A stretch of 64,000 bases of DNA. It comes from JAIROC01 sp031553535 (GTDB taxonomy: Bacteria; Bacteroidota; Bacteroidia; Bacteroidales; WCHB1-69). The translations under genes and the position numbers were made by a program. The notes under the pieces were generated by a model. That model had not been told where the DNA came from. It saw only the letters and a program-made list of their open reading frames with translations, and did not search any database. The stretch lies in NCBI GenBank assembly GCA_031553535.1, contig JAVBLM010000010.1:51078-115077 (forward strand), in the 5' to 3' direction. How positions within the stretch are numbered: the first letter of the stretch is position 1; each line of letters begins with the position of its first letter. This document shows, piece by piece, positions 24,481 to 34,958 of this stretch.

Positions 24481-24845
24481 TTCAGTTGGATGAAGCGCCC
24501 TGCATCAATCGTCTTACTCAAAGAGGCTTATGCTTGTTAAACACTTTCCAAAGTGGAAAACAGATTAATTTATTTATATAGATAATAGGCAAAACCCATA
24601 GAGATATGGTAACGGAAGTCAAAACCTCCGCCGAACAGAGCGCTTCTCTTCCTGTCTGTTGCATGTTGTCATCAATAACATCCGATTGTTCGGAAATATC
24701 TAGGACTTTCCTTTGAAGACGGTACAACATTGGAAAAGATATTTTTGCTTTTATTTGGAACTTTCCGAAACTCCGGGAGGCTCATGCCGTTTATTGTTGA
24801 TTTTTTATTACATTTGCATTTCATTTTCAAATTTATTATCATATA
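24481..24845. other. Intergenic region with degenerate repeat remnants
   Basis: No gene is supported here. A small hairpin TTTCCA-aag-TGGAAA occurs near 24546-24560. Fragments such as ttcggaaatatctaggactttccttt (24689-24716) resemble the right end of the repeat array at 45.2 kb, so this may be an eroded array. The last 40 bases hold the promoter of the first TPR regulator. Confidence 0.4.
24809..24816 (+). promoter_or_regulatory. Promoter -7 box of TPR regulator 1
   Basis: TACATTTG lies 30 bases before the ATG. The surrounding ttttttattacatttg also occurs before TPR regulator 2, so this promoter core is part of the duplicated module. Confidence 0.55.
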
Positions 24846-26558
24846 ATGAAAAGGGTCTCTGTTTATAAAATCATTTTCCTCTTTTTAATTGCTTTTATCT
24901 ATGAGATAGGATATAGCAATAATGGTAATACAAATACCAAAGATTATTGTCTGGAACTTGTAACTTCCGCAAAGAAAGAATATTTTGCACGGGATTATGT
25001 CAAATCATTAGAAACTTTAACAAAACTACAACCTATAGTAAAAGAAAACAAGTTTGTTGATCTGGAAATTGTAGCCTTAAATCTAACAGGATTAATTTAT
25101 ATAGATCTGTTAGACTATGATAAAGCCATGGAATATTTTTTAGAAGGATACGATCTTGCCACCAAATCACATGAACTGAAATCAGAGGTTGCTATTTTAT
25201 GCAATATGGCTATAGTTTATCAGGATAATAAAGAATATGATAAAGTTCTGGCCCATCTAAAGAAAGCATATGATGTTTCTTTAAAATTAGACGACAATAT
25301 CAGGACGGGAGAAGTGGCCGTTAATATAGCTTCTATCGCTCTTATAATTGAAGACCTTGCTTTAGCGGAACAATATCTAACTATTGCAACAAAGATACAA
25401 ATTGATGACGAACGATTCCATACGTATGTCCGGATTTTAACAATTCAACTTTTATTGTATAAAAAAGAATATTCCAAAGCAGAATCTATGGCCAAGGATA
25501 TTTTACAAAAAAACATAATCCCGGGACATAAACTTTCTCTCTATTTTCTTCTTTCCAAGATAAGCCAAAACAAAGGAGATCTTGAAAAAGCAATTTATTA
25601 CATTGATGAAATATTAAAGGAAGAACCTAATTTAAAAGAGAAGCTTAAAGCGTATGAGCAATTATCCGAACTTTATCAGGAAAATAATTCATTTGCACCG
25701 GCATTGCAATATAAAGATTCTGTTATACAGGTAAAAGATTCCTTATACAGGACAACCAACAAACAATATCTGGAAGTAAACCGTATTCAAATGGAGTTGC
25801 TCAATTCGGAGAAACAATTGACAAAAAACAAAGCGAAGCAAAGAGTAGAACGTATCCTCTTTATATCCATTATCGCATTTATTGCAATTCTTGCCATTGT
25901 ATTTATATGGGTATTCCGTATCCAGTCTATACGTAATAAACAACGAAAACAAATAACGGAACTGGAATTGGGAAAAGAAAAACACGATAAGCTACTGTTA
26001 GAAAAACAATTAAATGAACAGGAGACATTAGCCTTGTTGGAACAGGAAAGATTAAATAATGAACATAAAGAAAAACTATTACTAAAACGGAAATTAAAAG
26101 AACAGGAAGCCCTGTCCTTATTGGAACAAGAGCGTTTGAATAATGAGAACAAGCAACTGGCGGCAAAGGTCTTACTACAATCCGGTAAAAACGAGCTGAC
26201 TGAGGAAATCATTGATCAACTATCCAAAATTCCCAAGAACGAAGAAATCCCCGGGCTGCAATCAATTATCCAACAGTTGAAAACGCGCGTACAAGGGTCA
26301 AAAGAAATGGATGGATTCCTTACTTATTTTGAACAAATCAATCCTGTATTTTTATCTTCCCTGAAAAAGAAACATCCCGATTTAACTATCAGCGATATCC
26401 GCTTGCTTTCTTATATCTACCTTAACTTAAACATACAAGAAATAGCATCTCTGTTGAGTATTTCTATCTCTTCCTGTAAAAAAAAGAAGCAACGATTAGC
26501 AGCTAAAATGGGCATCCCAACAGCCGACCTGTATGCATATTTAGCCAAAATAAAATAA
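24846..26558 (+). CDS. Membrane-spanning TPR protein with C-terminal helix-turn-helix (regulator 1)
   Basis: The 570-residue protein starts with a signal-type hydrophobic segment (residues 7-24), followed by about seven tetratricopeptide repeats (30-320). One membrane helix lies at about 336-358 (ILFISIIAFIAILAIVFIWVF), then a coiled coil (370-450) and a C-terminal LuxR-like helix-turn-helix (about 510-560, DIRLLSYIYLNLNIQEIASLLSIS...KKKKQRLAAKMG). This topology puts the TPR sensor in the periplasm and the DNA-binding part in the cytoplasm, a one-component regulator plan common in Bacteroidota. The coiled coil contains a 28-residue tandem duplication (KLLLEKQLNEQETLALLEQE and KLLLKRKLKEQEALSLLEQE) absent from its paralogue at 35009; 28 residues are four heptads, so the register is kept. 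The likely target is the giant gene 292 bases downstream. Confidence 0.88.
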   Translation: MKRVSVYKIIFLFLIAFIYEIGYSNNGNTNTKDYCLELVTSAKKEYFARDYVKSLETLTKLQPIVKENKFVDLEIVALNLTGLIYIDLLDYDKAMEYFLEGYDLATKSHELKSEVAILCNMAIVYQDNKEYDKVLAHLKKAYDVSLKLDDNIRTGEVAVNIASIALIIEDLALAEQYLTIATKIQIDDERFHTYVRILTIQLLLYKKEYSKAESMAKDILQKNIIPGHKLSLYFLLSKISQNKGDLEKAIYYIDEILKEEPNLKEKLKAYEQLSELYQENNSFAPALQYKDSVIQVKDSLYRTTNKQYLEVNRIQMELLNSEKQLTKNKAKQRVERILFISIIAFIAILAIVFIWVFRIQSIRNKQRKQITELELGKEKHDKLLLEKQLNEQETLALLEQERLNNEHKEKLLLKRKLKEQEALSLLEQERLNNENKQLAAKVLLQSGKNELTEEIIDQLSKIPKNEEIPGLQSIIQQLKTRVQGSKEMDGFLTYFEQINPVFLSSLKKKHPDLTISDIRLLSYIYLNLNIQEIASLLSISISSCKKKKQRLAAKMGIPTADLYAYLAKIK

Positions 26559-26603
26559 TACATATATATAATTTAGTATATTTCAGGTTATTACCTGCTG
26601 TTT

Positions 26604-26647
26604 TTTGTCACTTTTTATCCCTGCCTTTGTCACTTTTTAGCCCTGCC
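26604..26647. promoter_or_regulatory. Tandem 22-bp boxes upstream of giant gene 1 (candidate regulator site)
   Basis: Two directly adjacent 22-bp copies differ at one base. Each has TTTGTCA, ten bases, then CTGC. The same TTTGTCA-N10-CTGC layout, also with a 22-bp period, lies in the equivalent position of the second module, where the rest of the sequence has changed. Two helical turns of spacing fit side-by-side binding of a dimer or two dimers, probably of the adjacent TPR/HTH protein. Confidence 0.6.
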
Positions 26648-26700
26648 TTTTTTGCTTTCTTATTGACTCTTTCTTGTATTTTTACATTATAATTTCCGGC

Positions 26701-26708
26701 TATATTTG
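26701..26708 (+). promoter_or_regulatory. Promoter -7 box of giant gene 1
   Basis: TATATTTG matches TAnnTTTG, giving a leader of about 135 bases before the ATG at 26851. No good -33 element is visible, as expected if an activator is needed. Confidence 0.45.
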
Positions 26709-26747
26709 GAAATACTAAATTAGTATGCAACACCTATAATAAAAAGG

Positions 26748-26783
26748 GAAGCATATAAAGTAGAAGAAGCATATAAAGTAGAA
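26748..26783. repeat. Perfect 18-bp tandem duplication in the leader of giant gene 1
   Basis: GAAGCATATAAAGTAGAA occurs twice in direct succession in the presumed 5' leader. The second module has no equivalent, so it is a recent slippage event or a post-transcriptional element. Confidence 0.75.
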
Positions 26784-26850
26784 AAAGTAAATAATCAAAA
26801 CAACATAATCATTGAAAATTAACCATTAATATTAATTAAAAAAGTTTCTT

Positions 26851-29800
26851 ATGAAAAAGTTTTTTATTATCCCATTGGGAATGTTATTAGCAATCTCCTT
26901 TTCGTATTCCCAAACAGGGAAAACAGTTATTACCGAAAACTTTGATAACCCAAGCGTTATAATATTGAAAGTAGATCCTGCTAACGGTTGGCGAACAGAC
27001 ACAAACCACGTAAGTCCACCTTACTCATACAGGGGAGATGTCCCCAAGATAATTGGTAATTCTATTGTCTTACAAACCAATCCTTACAATTGCACCGGGA
27101 TGTATTTTGTAGAACTGCGGTTTAAACATATTTGCAAAATAGCTCCTACAGATCGTCTTCGTATAGAATATAAGACACTCAACCAGGGATGGACCTCTCT
27201 CCCCTATTGGACATACGAAGGGAACTCTTTGAACTTTAAAGCTAATAATTATTTTTCTTCTGCCAGCTATACTGATTGGGAGGAAAATAACAACTCCGCC
27301 GTGCCAGGTTCTTCCTGGTGGAAAGAAGAAATATTTGATGTTTCCGACATTGTCAGTAACGACCCTTCGGTTGAATTCCGGTTTGTTTTACAGCGGGGTA
27401 CAACACAAGGCACACAGATAGCTTATGGCTGGCTGATAGATGATTTTCAAATAACAATAAATCCTTTTACGTTGAGAAACCCTGTTGTTGAATTTCTACA
27501 CCCTTTCATTAAAGATACGCTTTACCGTACAGGCCCCTACGACATTAACGCCAAAGTGGCAACCAGAACACAAGCACCGATTAAACAACCCGAACTTATA
27601 TACACTGCTGTAAACAGCCAGGGAACATTTACCGAAACATTATTGATGACACATGTTACAGGTGATTCTATTTGGAGAGTTACCATTCCTGAACAGATAG
27701 CAGGTACCACGGTTACTTATTTCATTACTGGAATGGATACTACAGGAAATGAAACAACGATTTCGTCCCGATATCACATCAAACAAATTTCAGGAATATT
27801 AGAGCAAACGGTCGATTATGTATATTATTCCCCTGCTGACACAGCCGGAGCAAATAATAACTTTGTTTTATTTATTCCTAACCTTGCAAATAGTTGGTCC
27901 CGACATTTATATTTGAACTCTGAGTTGGTAGGTGCAATCAATCCGAATTCACCCATCGTTATTACGGATATAGCATGGTATTCCGATAATAGTACTGTTT
28001 TTACAAAGAAAAACGATATATGTGTTTATTTACAGGCAACAACAGCAACGACAAATCCGCCTGCCGCTTGGCTTGATCCGACAACAACCGATGCGCAATT
28101 GGTATATCAAGGACCCATAACAGGAACATTGGCTTGGAATACTTTAATTTTACAAACTCCTTTTATTTTACCTGCCGGACAGAATATCATTGTCTATTTT
28201 GTGGACAATTCAGGCATAGCCTCTACACCGGCAAAAGCGTTTAAAGCAAAAGCGAATACTAATGGTGTTTGCCAAAATATGGCAGGTGGTATATTAACAA
28301 CGAATGTAGCCATAGTACGCTTTGGAACAGGAAAAATAATCGATGGAAATAATTCCGTCACTTTATCTTCCATTGATAACCCAACTCAGCTAACAATCAT
28401 GGGCGGGCAACTCAATCCTGTTACAGTTACTATCCATAACAAGGGAACCGCTGATTTGGACTCCGTTAGCATTTACTGGCAGATAAACAGCGGAACTATT
28501 TACGATACTGTCTGGAAAGGCAATCTCCCCTGGAATCATAAAACAAAGGTTAATTTAGTTGGTGCTGATTTTACGGCAGACGCTTATGATACGTTAAAGG
28601 TTTGGCTTGATTATCCTAACGGAGAAGTGGATCCTATTACAGAAGATGATACATTAACTACTATTTTGCTTGGATGTACACAAAAACCATCGGGCACAAA
28701 ATTTATCAGTAGGACAGATGCAACCAGCGATTATTCTTCCGTAGAAGAAGTATTAACCTTAGTCAGGGAATGCGGAGCAGGCGGAGACCTTATCTTAGCT
28801 TTGGATACAGGGGTACATCCGGAGAATATCAACCTTGAAAATATCAGCCGCTTTATGAATGGGCACTCGTTAACGATTACTTCCAATACCGGCAATGCAC
28901 AAGATGTGGTCATCCGCCCTGCTTCCGGAACAGCTATTGTGTTAAATAATTCTAATAAGCTAAGTATAAAAAACATAACGGTTGATGTATCCTCACTACA
29001 AGTTCCGGCCATTCAATTTACCGGAGCCTGTACCAATGTGTTGATCCGGGATTGCAGATTGCTGGGAGATACTACCCGTACAAGCTGGAGTGCGAGTAAC
29101 GGTTCTACTGCTATTATTTCAAAGCTGGAATACACCGGTATAGTAGACAGTATATTCTTTATTCATAACTTAATAGATGGCGGACAAACCAATATATATT
29201 TTCAAGGAGGAACCACAGCTGCTTATGGCACCCATATACTATTCGACTCCAATACGCTAAGTAATTCTTATTTTCAAGGCCTATATCTTTATTGTGCGGA
29301 TGTTATAGATTTTTCTCACAATATAATAACAAGCCGTACGGGAAACATACCAAATAGTAGGATATGCGTCGCTATTCAATTCAAATATGCAAATGGCCCT
29401 GTTATCGGCAATCGTATTATTCAACGTACTGCGGAAATTCTTTACCCTTATGCTATTTGGATGGATTCTTATCATTATTCTCAAACGAAAGATACGGGTT
29501 TGATTGCCAATAATGAGATTATTATAAGAAGTGCGACAGATCCAAATAATTTTTATTGGGGATATGGCATAAAAATCGAGAACTCAAAAACCAATATTCT
29601 TCATAATTCCATTTATATAGACGACAACAGCGGAAACGGTAGAGGAATATGGTTAAAAGATGGTGGTACGGTTACCGCAACCGTTAAAAATAATAATATA
29701 GTAACAACAGGAACGGGTTCCTATCCTATTTATCTAGAGGGGGCAACGTCTACCCATCTATGGGATATAGATTATAATAATATGTATGCTCCTACTTATG

Positions 29801-32800
29801 TGGGTTATGCGGGTTCGAATCAGGCAACGTTGGCACAATGGCAATCGAAAATAACATCCGACCGGAATTCGGTAAGAATAGCCCCTCAATTTCCCGATTT
29901 GCAACAAGGGTTGCAGATATCGAATTATGTAGACCTGTTATGCAACTATATTGCTCCTGTAAACAGGGACAAAAACAACAAAGTAAGATTGGCAACTACC
30001 ACCATCGGATGTTATGAAGGTATTCCGGATGTTACTACCAATGCCGCCCTTATTAAATTGACAGGATTGCGTGGTGGAGTTATCGGCGGACAGACCGACA
30101 ATGTAAAATTAGTTGTCATGAATACCGGAGCAACCCCTATTAACGCACTGAATATAGAATGGTCGGTAAATGGCACTTCCAAAGTAGCGGGAGGCACCAA
30201 CATTCCAACATCTTCGTCTTTGGCAAGGGGACAGTTTGATACGCTTTCTTTGGGAACCATAACCTATACTCCAGGTAATCTGGATGTAAAAGTATGGATC
30301 AACAATGTAAATAACAACGCTGTTACAGATCAAATAAGAGAAGATGATACGCTTACGTTTTCTACATTTATATGCGGCAATCCCCTTAACGGAAAGATAC
30401 CCGTTTCGGATACAAGCGCTTTATCGAGTATAGCAAAAGCATTGGAAAAAGCAGCTTTATGTGGTGTATCGGGCGATATTACACTTGTTTTAGATTCCGG
30501 AGTATATAAAGAAAGTGTCGACCTTTCGGGTATCAGCAATTTTATGGGAAGCCATTCATTAACCATTACTTCCCGGACAGGTAAGGCAGAAGATGTAATT
30601 ATTCGTCCGGATTTCAATGTAGGTGTTCTTTTCGATAATTCCAATAATGTTATCCTCAAAGATATCAGCATAGATGCAAAAGTATCGCGTAGCCACGCCA
30701 TTTATTTCAGAGGAAGCGGCGGCTCGAATGTAATTATACGCGATTGCAAACTGTATGCCGATTCTTCCGCGAAAGAAGCGGTTAAAGCATGTGGTATTTA
30801 TAAGCCATCGGATTCCTATGCTGTAAACAATATATTTATTGTCAATAACCTGATAAATGGAGGACATGCCAATATATACTTTTATGCCGGAACTTCCGAA
30901 ACGAACATGGGTTCAAACATTATTATGGACAGTAACCTGCTACAAAATCATTATCAGATAGGTATTCTCTTATATAACGCAGATTCGTCGAACATAACTC
31001 ATAATACCATATTACGAGATCCGGCAACTACAAACACAATCTGGAACGGCATAAATTTGAACACTGTAAACGGTTCGATTGTAAGTAATAGAATTCATCA
31101 ACTGGGTAATGCCATTGCAAATCCGTATGGGATCACTGTAACCTATTTTAACGATCCTGGCAATACAACCACAAAGGGTTTGATCGCTAATAATGATATC
31201 ATTGGGAAGAGCACAACAACTAATGGTTATAATGGCGGCATAAATATCGGGGCATACACCCGCGCAGATATTTTACATAATTCCGTTCAGGTAAAAGGTA
31301 CCGGAGTTGGAACAGCATTTTTTGTGGCTAATTCAAATACCATCTATATAACCGTTAAAAATAATAACTTCGTAACAGAAGCTACAGGTTCATTCCCTAT
31401 TCGCTTGGCTACTACAAATTACCTCTCCCAGTGGATATTTGATTATAATAATATGTACGCTCCTACCAATGTGGGATATGCAGGAGGAAATATAACAGAC
31501 ATTAGAATATGGAAACAAACAGTTCTCTCTGATGTGTATTCTTTCCGCATACAACCCTCATTCCGGGATGCGAATACCAATCTGGAAATGTTGATTAATG
31601 AAAAGATGTTATGTCCGGTACTTCCCAATGTTACTACGGATATTAACGGAAGCAACAGAAGTAATTCATCCTATAAAACCATGGTAGGGGCTTATCAGGC
31701 ATTCTTGCCCAACATTGACCTGTCGCTGGTTAATACCGTTGTCCAAAGTGGGATTCTCAACAACAGCCAGCAATTTCCTGTTTATGTTGAAGCATGGAAT
31801 GTAGGATTAACGGCTATTTCCGGAGCTGAATTGGGATGGAGTATAGATGGAACAGATCAACAACCTTACACATGGATTGCCACTACTCCTTTGGCTTCTT
31901 ACGACAATGCAAAAATAATGCTGGGTACATTTACTGCAAACGTAGGGGATACGAATGAAATAAAAATATGGATAAATACGGTTAACGGAAGCGCGCAGAC
32001 AACTACGCATAATGATACTGTGTCCTTTACCTTAATTCCGGATCTGGCACCTTTGGCACGGTTTGAACAACCGCTTGTAGCAGATACAATCAATACGCTT
32101 TCGTTTAACGTTTATACCCAAATCATAGAAATAACGGGTGCAACTGTAAATACTCCCGAGATGGCTATTCAAACGATTGCAAATAATGGGGATATCTTCC
32201 ATGATACTGTTTTGATGTATTTTGTCAATGGTTTCTGGATAGCTTCTATTCCAAAGCAATATTACGGCAGCAAAGTTATTTATTCCTTAACGGTAACCGA
32301 TACCATCAATAATACAATTACAATCACGGATTCTACCTATATTGCCAGAACAGGTACCGAACTGTATGCTGGAAATAATTTAAGTTTGTATTCCATAGAA
32401 AAATTCGCATCGGAAAGCGAGTTATGTGCAAGAGATTACGAATCGGTAATAATTATTCTTGCCAATACCGGAGCGGATGATTATAATTTCGCTGTAACTC
32501 CGATTACCTTAGCTATAGAAGTAACTACCCCAAGACCCTATTACAAAGACAGCATTCTAAGGACAGGAACTTTATTGTCGGGAACAACAATGACAATTCA
32601 ATTAACGAATAAATTCCCTGCTGCCAATGCAGGAATATATGATGTAAAGGCATGGATAAACAGTCCGTTGGATAATGTGATCTATGATGATACACTGATG
32701 TATTATTATACTTCCGATAAATTTGGCCTGCCTGTAGATGAGAATTTCAGCTCTCCTCAACTTCCGGCTGCATTTTATACAAAAGATAATATCGGCAGTG

Positions 32801-34506
32801 AGTGGGAGATAATAACACAAGGCACAGGAGCAGATACCGTAGTAAAACCACAACATGGAACAGGTATGCTGGCATTTTCGGGAAACCAAGGAAACATGTC
32901 GGTTTTATCTACTTATCAACTGGATTTGAGTCAAGCTATCCAACCTACCCTATCATTCTGGTATTTCCACGATACGATTCCTTGTGAGGATTATACCGAT
33001 GTTCGTCTCACAGTGGACGGAGGAGCAACTTATACCACTTTATTCGAACTTACCAAATATGATGCTGTTTACGGCTGGAAAGAATACAGTACGAACTTAC
33101 CTTCATTTGCTGTTAACCAGTGTGTGGTGTTGGTTTTTGAGGCTATGGAAATGTCTGCAAGCGGAGATGTTACTCAATATATAGATAGAATTTTGATTAC
33201 GGCAAAACAGGAAATCGTAGTAACAGATATTCTCACTTCCGATCTTTCCCTGTGTGATATGAAAAACCAGGAATGGAAAGTAGTATTATACAATAAAACC
33301 ATGCCTGATCTGGATTATAGCACCACACCGCTTGAAATTACCCTGGAACTTATCGGAACATCCTATAATTTTGTAGAAACCATCGGTTCCGGTATCATTA
33401 ACGGGTTTTCTTACGATACCTTAACCATCGCGTCCGGCTTTGACTTTGCTCCCGGACAATATATCGCAAGAGCATATATTTCATCTATCTTCGGAAATAT
33501 ATTTATGGACACAGTCCTTATCAAACCCGATTACACTGTCCGTATTCATAACATAAGCAGTAGCGGAAGCCCTTCAAAAGCGGGTATCGACCTGAGGCAA
33601 GATGCAACCATAAAGAATACAGGAAATATGCCTCTATCACAAATCGACCTGATCTTATCTGTGAATGCAGAGGATATCTCCCCCGCCTATCATTTTACAA
33701 CAACAGCATCCACATCCGGTACAATAGCCCCGGGAGATTCGGTTACTGTTTCCTTCAATAATCCATATAAAACTCCATGGAGCCCGGAATATCAGGTACA
33801 TGTCCTTGCCTATTTACATTGTGATTCGGCGATGATAAGTAAAGAAACTGCTATCACCGAATATGTGAATATAGACAATCTTGCCCTTATCAGCATTGAT
33901 AAACCCTCAGGACAACAGGATACAGCGGGAAGAAGTATCAATATTGCAGTAACGCTGGAAAACAAAAGCGATGCCACTCCTTTTACGAATGTAAAAATAC
34001 ATGCCCGTGTAGAAGACTCGAAAGGAAATAACGTTGCCAATCTATCGGAAACCATTTCCGGGACAATTGATCCGTTACAGCCTGAATCATATACTTTCGG
34101 TACTTCTTATATTGTTCCTGACGATTCCGTGTATTACATAACCGTATTCATTGAAAAGCAAGCAAAAGATGATTACCAGCAGGATGATACCATACAAACG
34201 AAACGGACTACGGATTATCATGTAGGAATAAAATCTATTGATGCAACAACAATCAGCATGGGTCAGAATGTTCCGAATCCGGCGTATAACAGTACTTCAA
34301 TCATATACAGCATTCCTGCAAGCGGGGAAGTAATCTTTACCATATCTTCAGTAAACGGACAGGTATTATACAATAAATCCGTAAAAAGTGAGTTAGGTAC
34401 TCAGATAATAGACATCAATGTATCTCATTTGGCTGTCGGCATCTATTTCTATTCCATGGAATTCAATGGACAGCGGATTACAAAGCGAATGAGCATTAAA
34501 CGATAA
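26851..34506 (+). CDS. Giant T9SS type-A surface protein with beta-helix and CARDB-like domains (copy 1)
   Basis: The 2551-residue protein has a signal peptide (MKKFFIIPLGMLLAISFSYSQ). A MAM/jelly-roll-like N-terminal domain (about 22-210, ENFDN...WRTDT) is followed by a second beta domain (320-490) and a CARDB-like domain (505-605). Then come a right-handed beta-helix with repeated NVLIRDCRLL, NVIDFSHN and NIVTTG turns (about 615-1000), a second CARDB-like domain (1065-1170), a second beta-helix (1175-1600), further Ig-like domains and a MAM-like domain at about 1960-2115. The last 84 residues (from about 2468, MGQNVPNPAYNSTSIIYSIP) are a T9SS type-A sorting domain ending RMSIKR. It should be exported by T9SS and anchored to or released from the surface. 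No catalytic triad stands out, so adhesion or glycan binding is more likely than lysis, but pectate-lyase-like activity cannot be excluded. Confidence 0.9.
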   Translation: MKKFFIIPLGMLLAISFSYSQTGKTVITENFDNPSVIILKVDPANGWRTDTNHVSPPYSYRGDVPKIIGNSIVLQTNPYNCTGMYFVELRFKHICKIAPTDRLRIEYKTLNQGWTSLPYWTYEGNSLNFKANNYFSSASYTDWEENNNSAVPGSSWWKEEIFDVSDIVSNDPSVEFRFVLQRGTTQGTQIAYGWLIDDFQITINPFTLRNPVVEFLHPFIKDTLYRTGPYDINAKVATRTQAPIKQPELIYTAVNSQGTFTETLLMTHVTGDSIWRVTIPEQIAGTTVTYFITGMDTTGNETTISSRYHIKQISGILEQTVDYVYYSPADTAGANNNFVLFIPNLANSWSRHLYLNSELVGAINPNSPIVITDIAWYSDNSTVFTKKNDICVYLQATTATTNPPAAWLDPTTTDAQLVYQGPITGTLAWNTLILQTPFILPAGQNIIVYFVDNSGIASTPAKAFKAKANTNGVCQNMAGGILTTNVAIVRFGTGKIIDGNNSVTLSSIDNPTQLTIMGGQLNPVTVTIHNKGTADLDSVSIYWQINSGTIYDTVWKGNLPWNHKTKVNLVGADFTADAYDTLKVWLDYPNGEVDPITEDDTLTTILLGCTQKPSGTKFISRTDATSDYSSVEEVLTLVRECGAGGDLILALDTGVHPENINLENISRFMNGHSLTITSNTGNAQDVVIRPASGTAIVLNNSNKLSIKNITVDVSSLQVPAIQFTGACTNVLIRDCRLLGDTTRTSWSASNGSTAIISKLEYTGIVDSIFFIHNLIDGGQTNIYFQGGTTAAYGTHILFDSNTLSNSYFQGLYLYCADVIDFSHNIITSRTGNIPNSRICVAIQFKYANGPVIGNRIIQRTAEILYPYAIWMDSYHYSQTKDTGLIANNEIIIRSATDPNNFYWGYGIKIENSKTNILHNSIYIDDNSGNGRGIWLKDGGTVTATVKNNNIVTTGTGSYPIYLEGATSTHLWDIDYNNMYAPTYVGYAGSNQATLAQWQSKITSDRNSVRIAPQFPDLQQGLQISNYVDLLCNYIAPVNRDKNNKVRLATTTIGCYEGIPDVTTNAALIKLTGLRGGVIGGQTDNVKLVVMNTGATPINALNIEWSVNGTSKVAGGTNIPTSSSLARGQFDTLSLGTITYTPGNLDVKVWINNVNNNAVTDQIREDDTLTFSTFICGNPLNGKIPVSDTSALSSIAKALEKAALCGVSGDITLVLDSGVYKESVDLSGISNFMGSHSLTITSRTGKAEDVIIRPDFNVGVLFDNSNNVILKDISIDAKVSRSHAIYFRGSGGSNVIIRDCKLYADSSAKEAVKACGIYKPSDSYAVNNIFIVNNLINGGHANIYFYAGTSETNMGSNIIMDSNLLQNHYQIGILLYNADSSNITHNTILRDPATTNTIWNGINLNTVNGSIVSNRIHQLGNAIANPYGITVTYFNDPGNTTTKGLIANNDIIGKSTTTNGYNGGINIGAYTRADILHNSVQVKGTGVGTAFFVANSNTIYITVKNNNFVTEATGSFPIRLATTNYLSQWIFDYNNMYAPTNVGYAGGNITDIRIWKQTVLSDVYSFRIQPSFRDANTNLEMLINEKMLCPVLPNVTTDINGSNRSNSSYKTMVGAYQAFLPNIDLSLVNTVVQSGILNNSQQFPVYVEAWNVGLTAISGAELGWSIDGTDQQPYTWIATTPLASYDNAKIMLGTFTANVGDTNEIKIWINTVNGSAQTTTHNDTVSFTLIPDLAPLARFEQPLVADTINTLSFNVYTQIIEITGATVNTPEMAIQTIANNGDIFHDTVLMYFVNGFWIASIPKQYYGSKVIYSLTVTDTINNTITITDSTYIARTGTELYAGNNLSLYSIEKFASESELCARDYESVIIILANTGADDYNFAVTPITLAIEVTTPRPYYKDSILRTGTLLSGTTMTIQLTNKFPAANAGIYDVKAWINSPLDNVIYDDTLMYYYTSDKFGLPVDENFSSPQLPAAFYTKDNIGSEWEIITQGTGADTVVKPQHGTGMLAFSGNQGNMSVLSTYQLDLSQAIQPTLSFWYFHDTIPCEDYTDVRLTVDGGATYTTLFELTKYDAVYGWKEYSTNLPSFAVNQCVVLVFEAMEMSASGDVTQYIDRILITAKQEIVVTDILTSDLSLCDMKNQEWKVVLYNKTMPDLDYSTTPLEITLELIGTSYNFVETIGSGIINGFSYDTLTIASGFDFAPGQYIARAYISSIFGNIFMDTVLIKPDYTVRIHNISSSGSPSKAGIDLRQDATIKNTGNMPLSQIDLILSVNAEDISPAYHFTTTASTSGTIAPGDSVTVSFNNPYKTPWSPEYQVHVLAYLHCDSAMISKETAITEYVNIDNLALISIDKPSGQQDTAGRSINIAVTLENKSDATPFTNVKIHARVEDSKGNNVANLSETISGTIDPLQPESYTFGTSYIVPDDSVYYITVFIEKQAKDDYQQDDTIQTKRTTDYHVGIKSIDATTISMGQNVPNPAYNSTSIIYSIPASGEVIFTISSVNGQVLYNKSVKSELGTQIIDINVSHLAVGIYFYSMEFNGQRITKRMSIKR

Positions 34507-34530
34507 AATCTTTTTCATAATTCAAATTGT

Positions 34531-34556
34531 GGCTGCCTCCCCGGCAGCCTTTTTTA
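34531..34556 (+). terminator. Intrinsic terminator after giant gene 1
   Basis: GGCTGCC (34531-34537), a five-base loop and GGCAGCC (34543-34549) are followed by six T residues. The copy after giant gene 2 is identical, including its flanks. Confidence 0.92.
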
Positions 34557-34587
34557 TTGTGCAACAAGCAGAAAGAAAGAAATAAGC

Positions 34588-34958
34588 GAACTTGTCAAAA
34601 GTTGACTTAGGAGATTAATCCCGTTGAGCTTACAAGCTCGGTTATCTCACTATATTTCGATGCATTCACAGGCTTCGCTTTCGGGTACTTCGTTTCTCGC
34701 TCTGAACAAACCTGTTAGCGTCATGCTGAACTTGTTTCAGCATCCCCGTTTTTAAGGAGATTAGTTCGGCTTAAAAGTCTCTCTGCTCTCACATGCGTCG
34801 CGTTCGGGAGCGGATCAAGTCCGCAATGACGCTATTAATCAGCATATTGTCGTTATTGCAAGGCGTGAGGAACAAGCGATGTGGCAACCGGGCTTGCAAG
34901 CTCAACGGAGTTAATCCCTGGTAAAAGAGCGATTCTTGTGTCAACTTTTGACAAGTTC
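34588..34958. mobile_element. Foldback/MITE-like element, copy 1 (about 371 bp)
   Basis: The ends are a perfect 19-base inverted repeat (GAACTTGTCAAAAGTTGAC at 34588-34606 and its complement at 34940-34958). Inner parts also pair: gattaatcccgttgagc near 34613-34630 matches the complement of the segment near 34896-34917. Inside are dispersed Bacteroidota-type motifs such as gtcatgctgaac and agcatcccc. It encodes no protein. No target-site duplication was identified by eye. A second copy lies after giant gene 2. Confidence 0.75.

Noticed and set aside
24518..24730. 70-codon minus-strand frame
   Set aside because: No plausible promoter or family; it lies over degenerate repeat remnants.
26851..34506. 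Pectate lyase or other polysaccharide lyase
   Set aside because: Beta-helix turns are visible, but I could not see a convincing catalytic residue set; left as a structural or binding protein.
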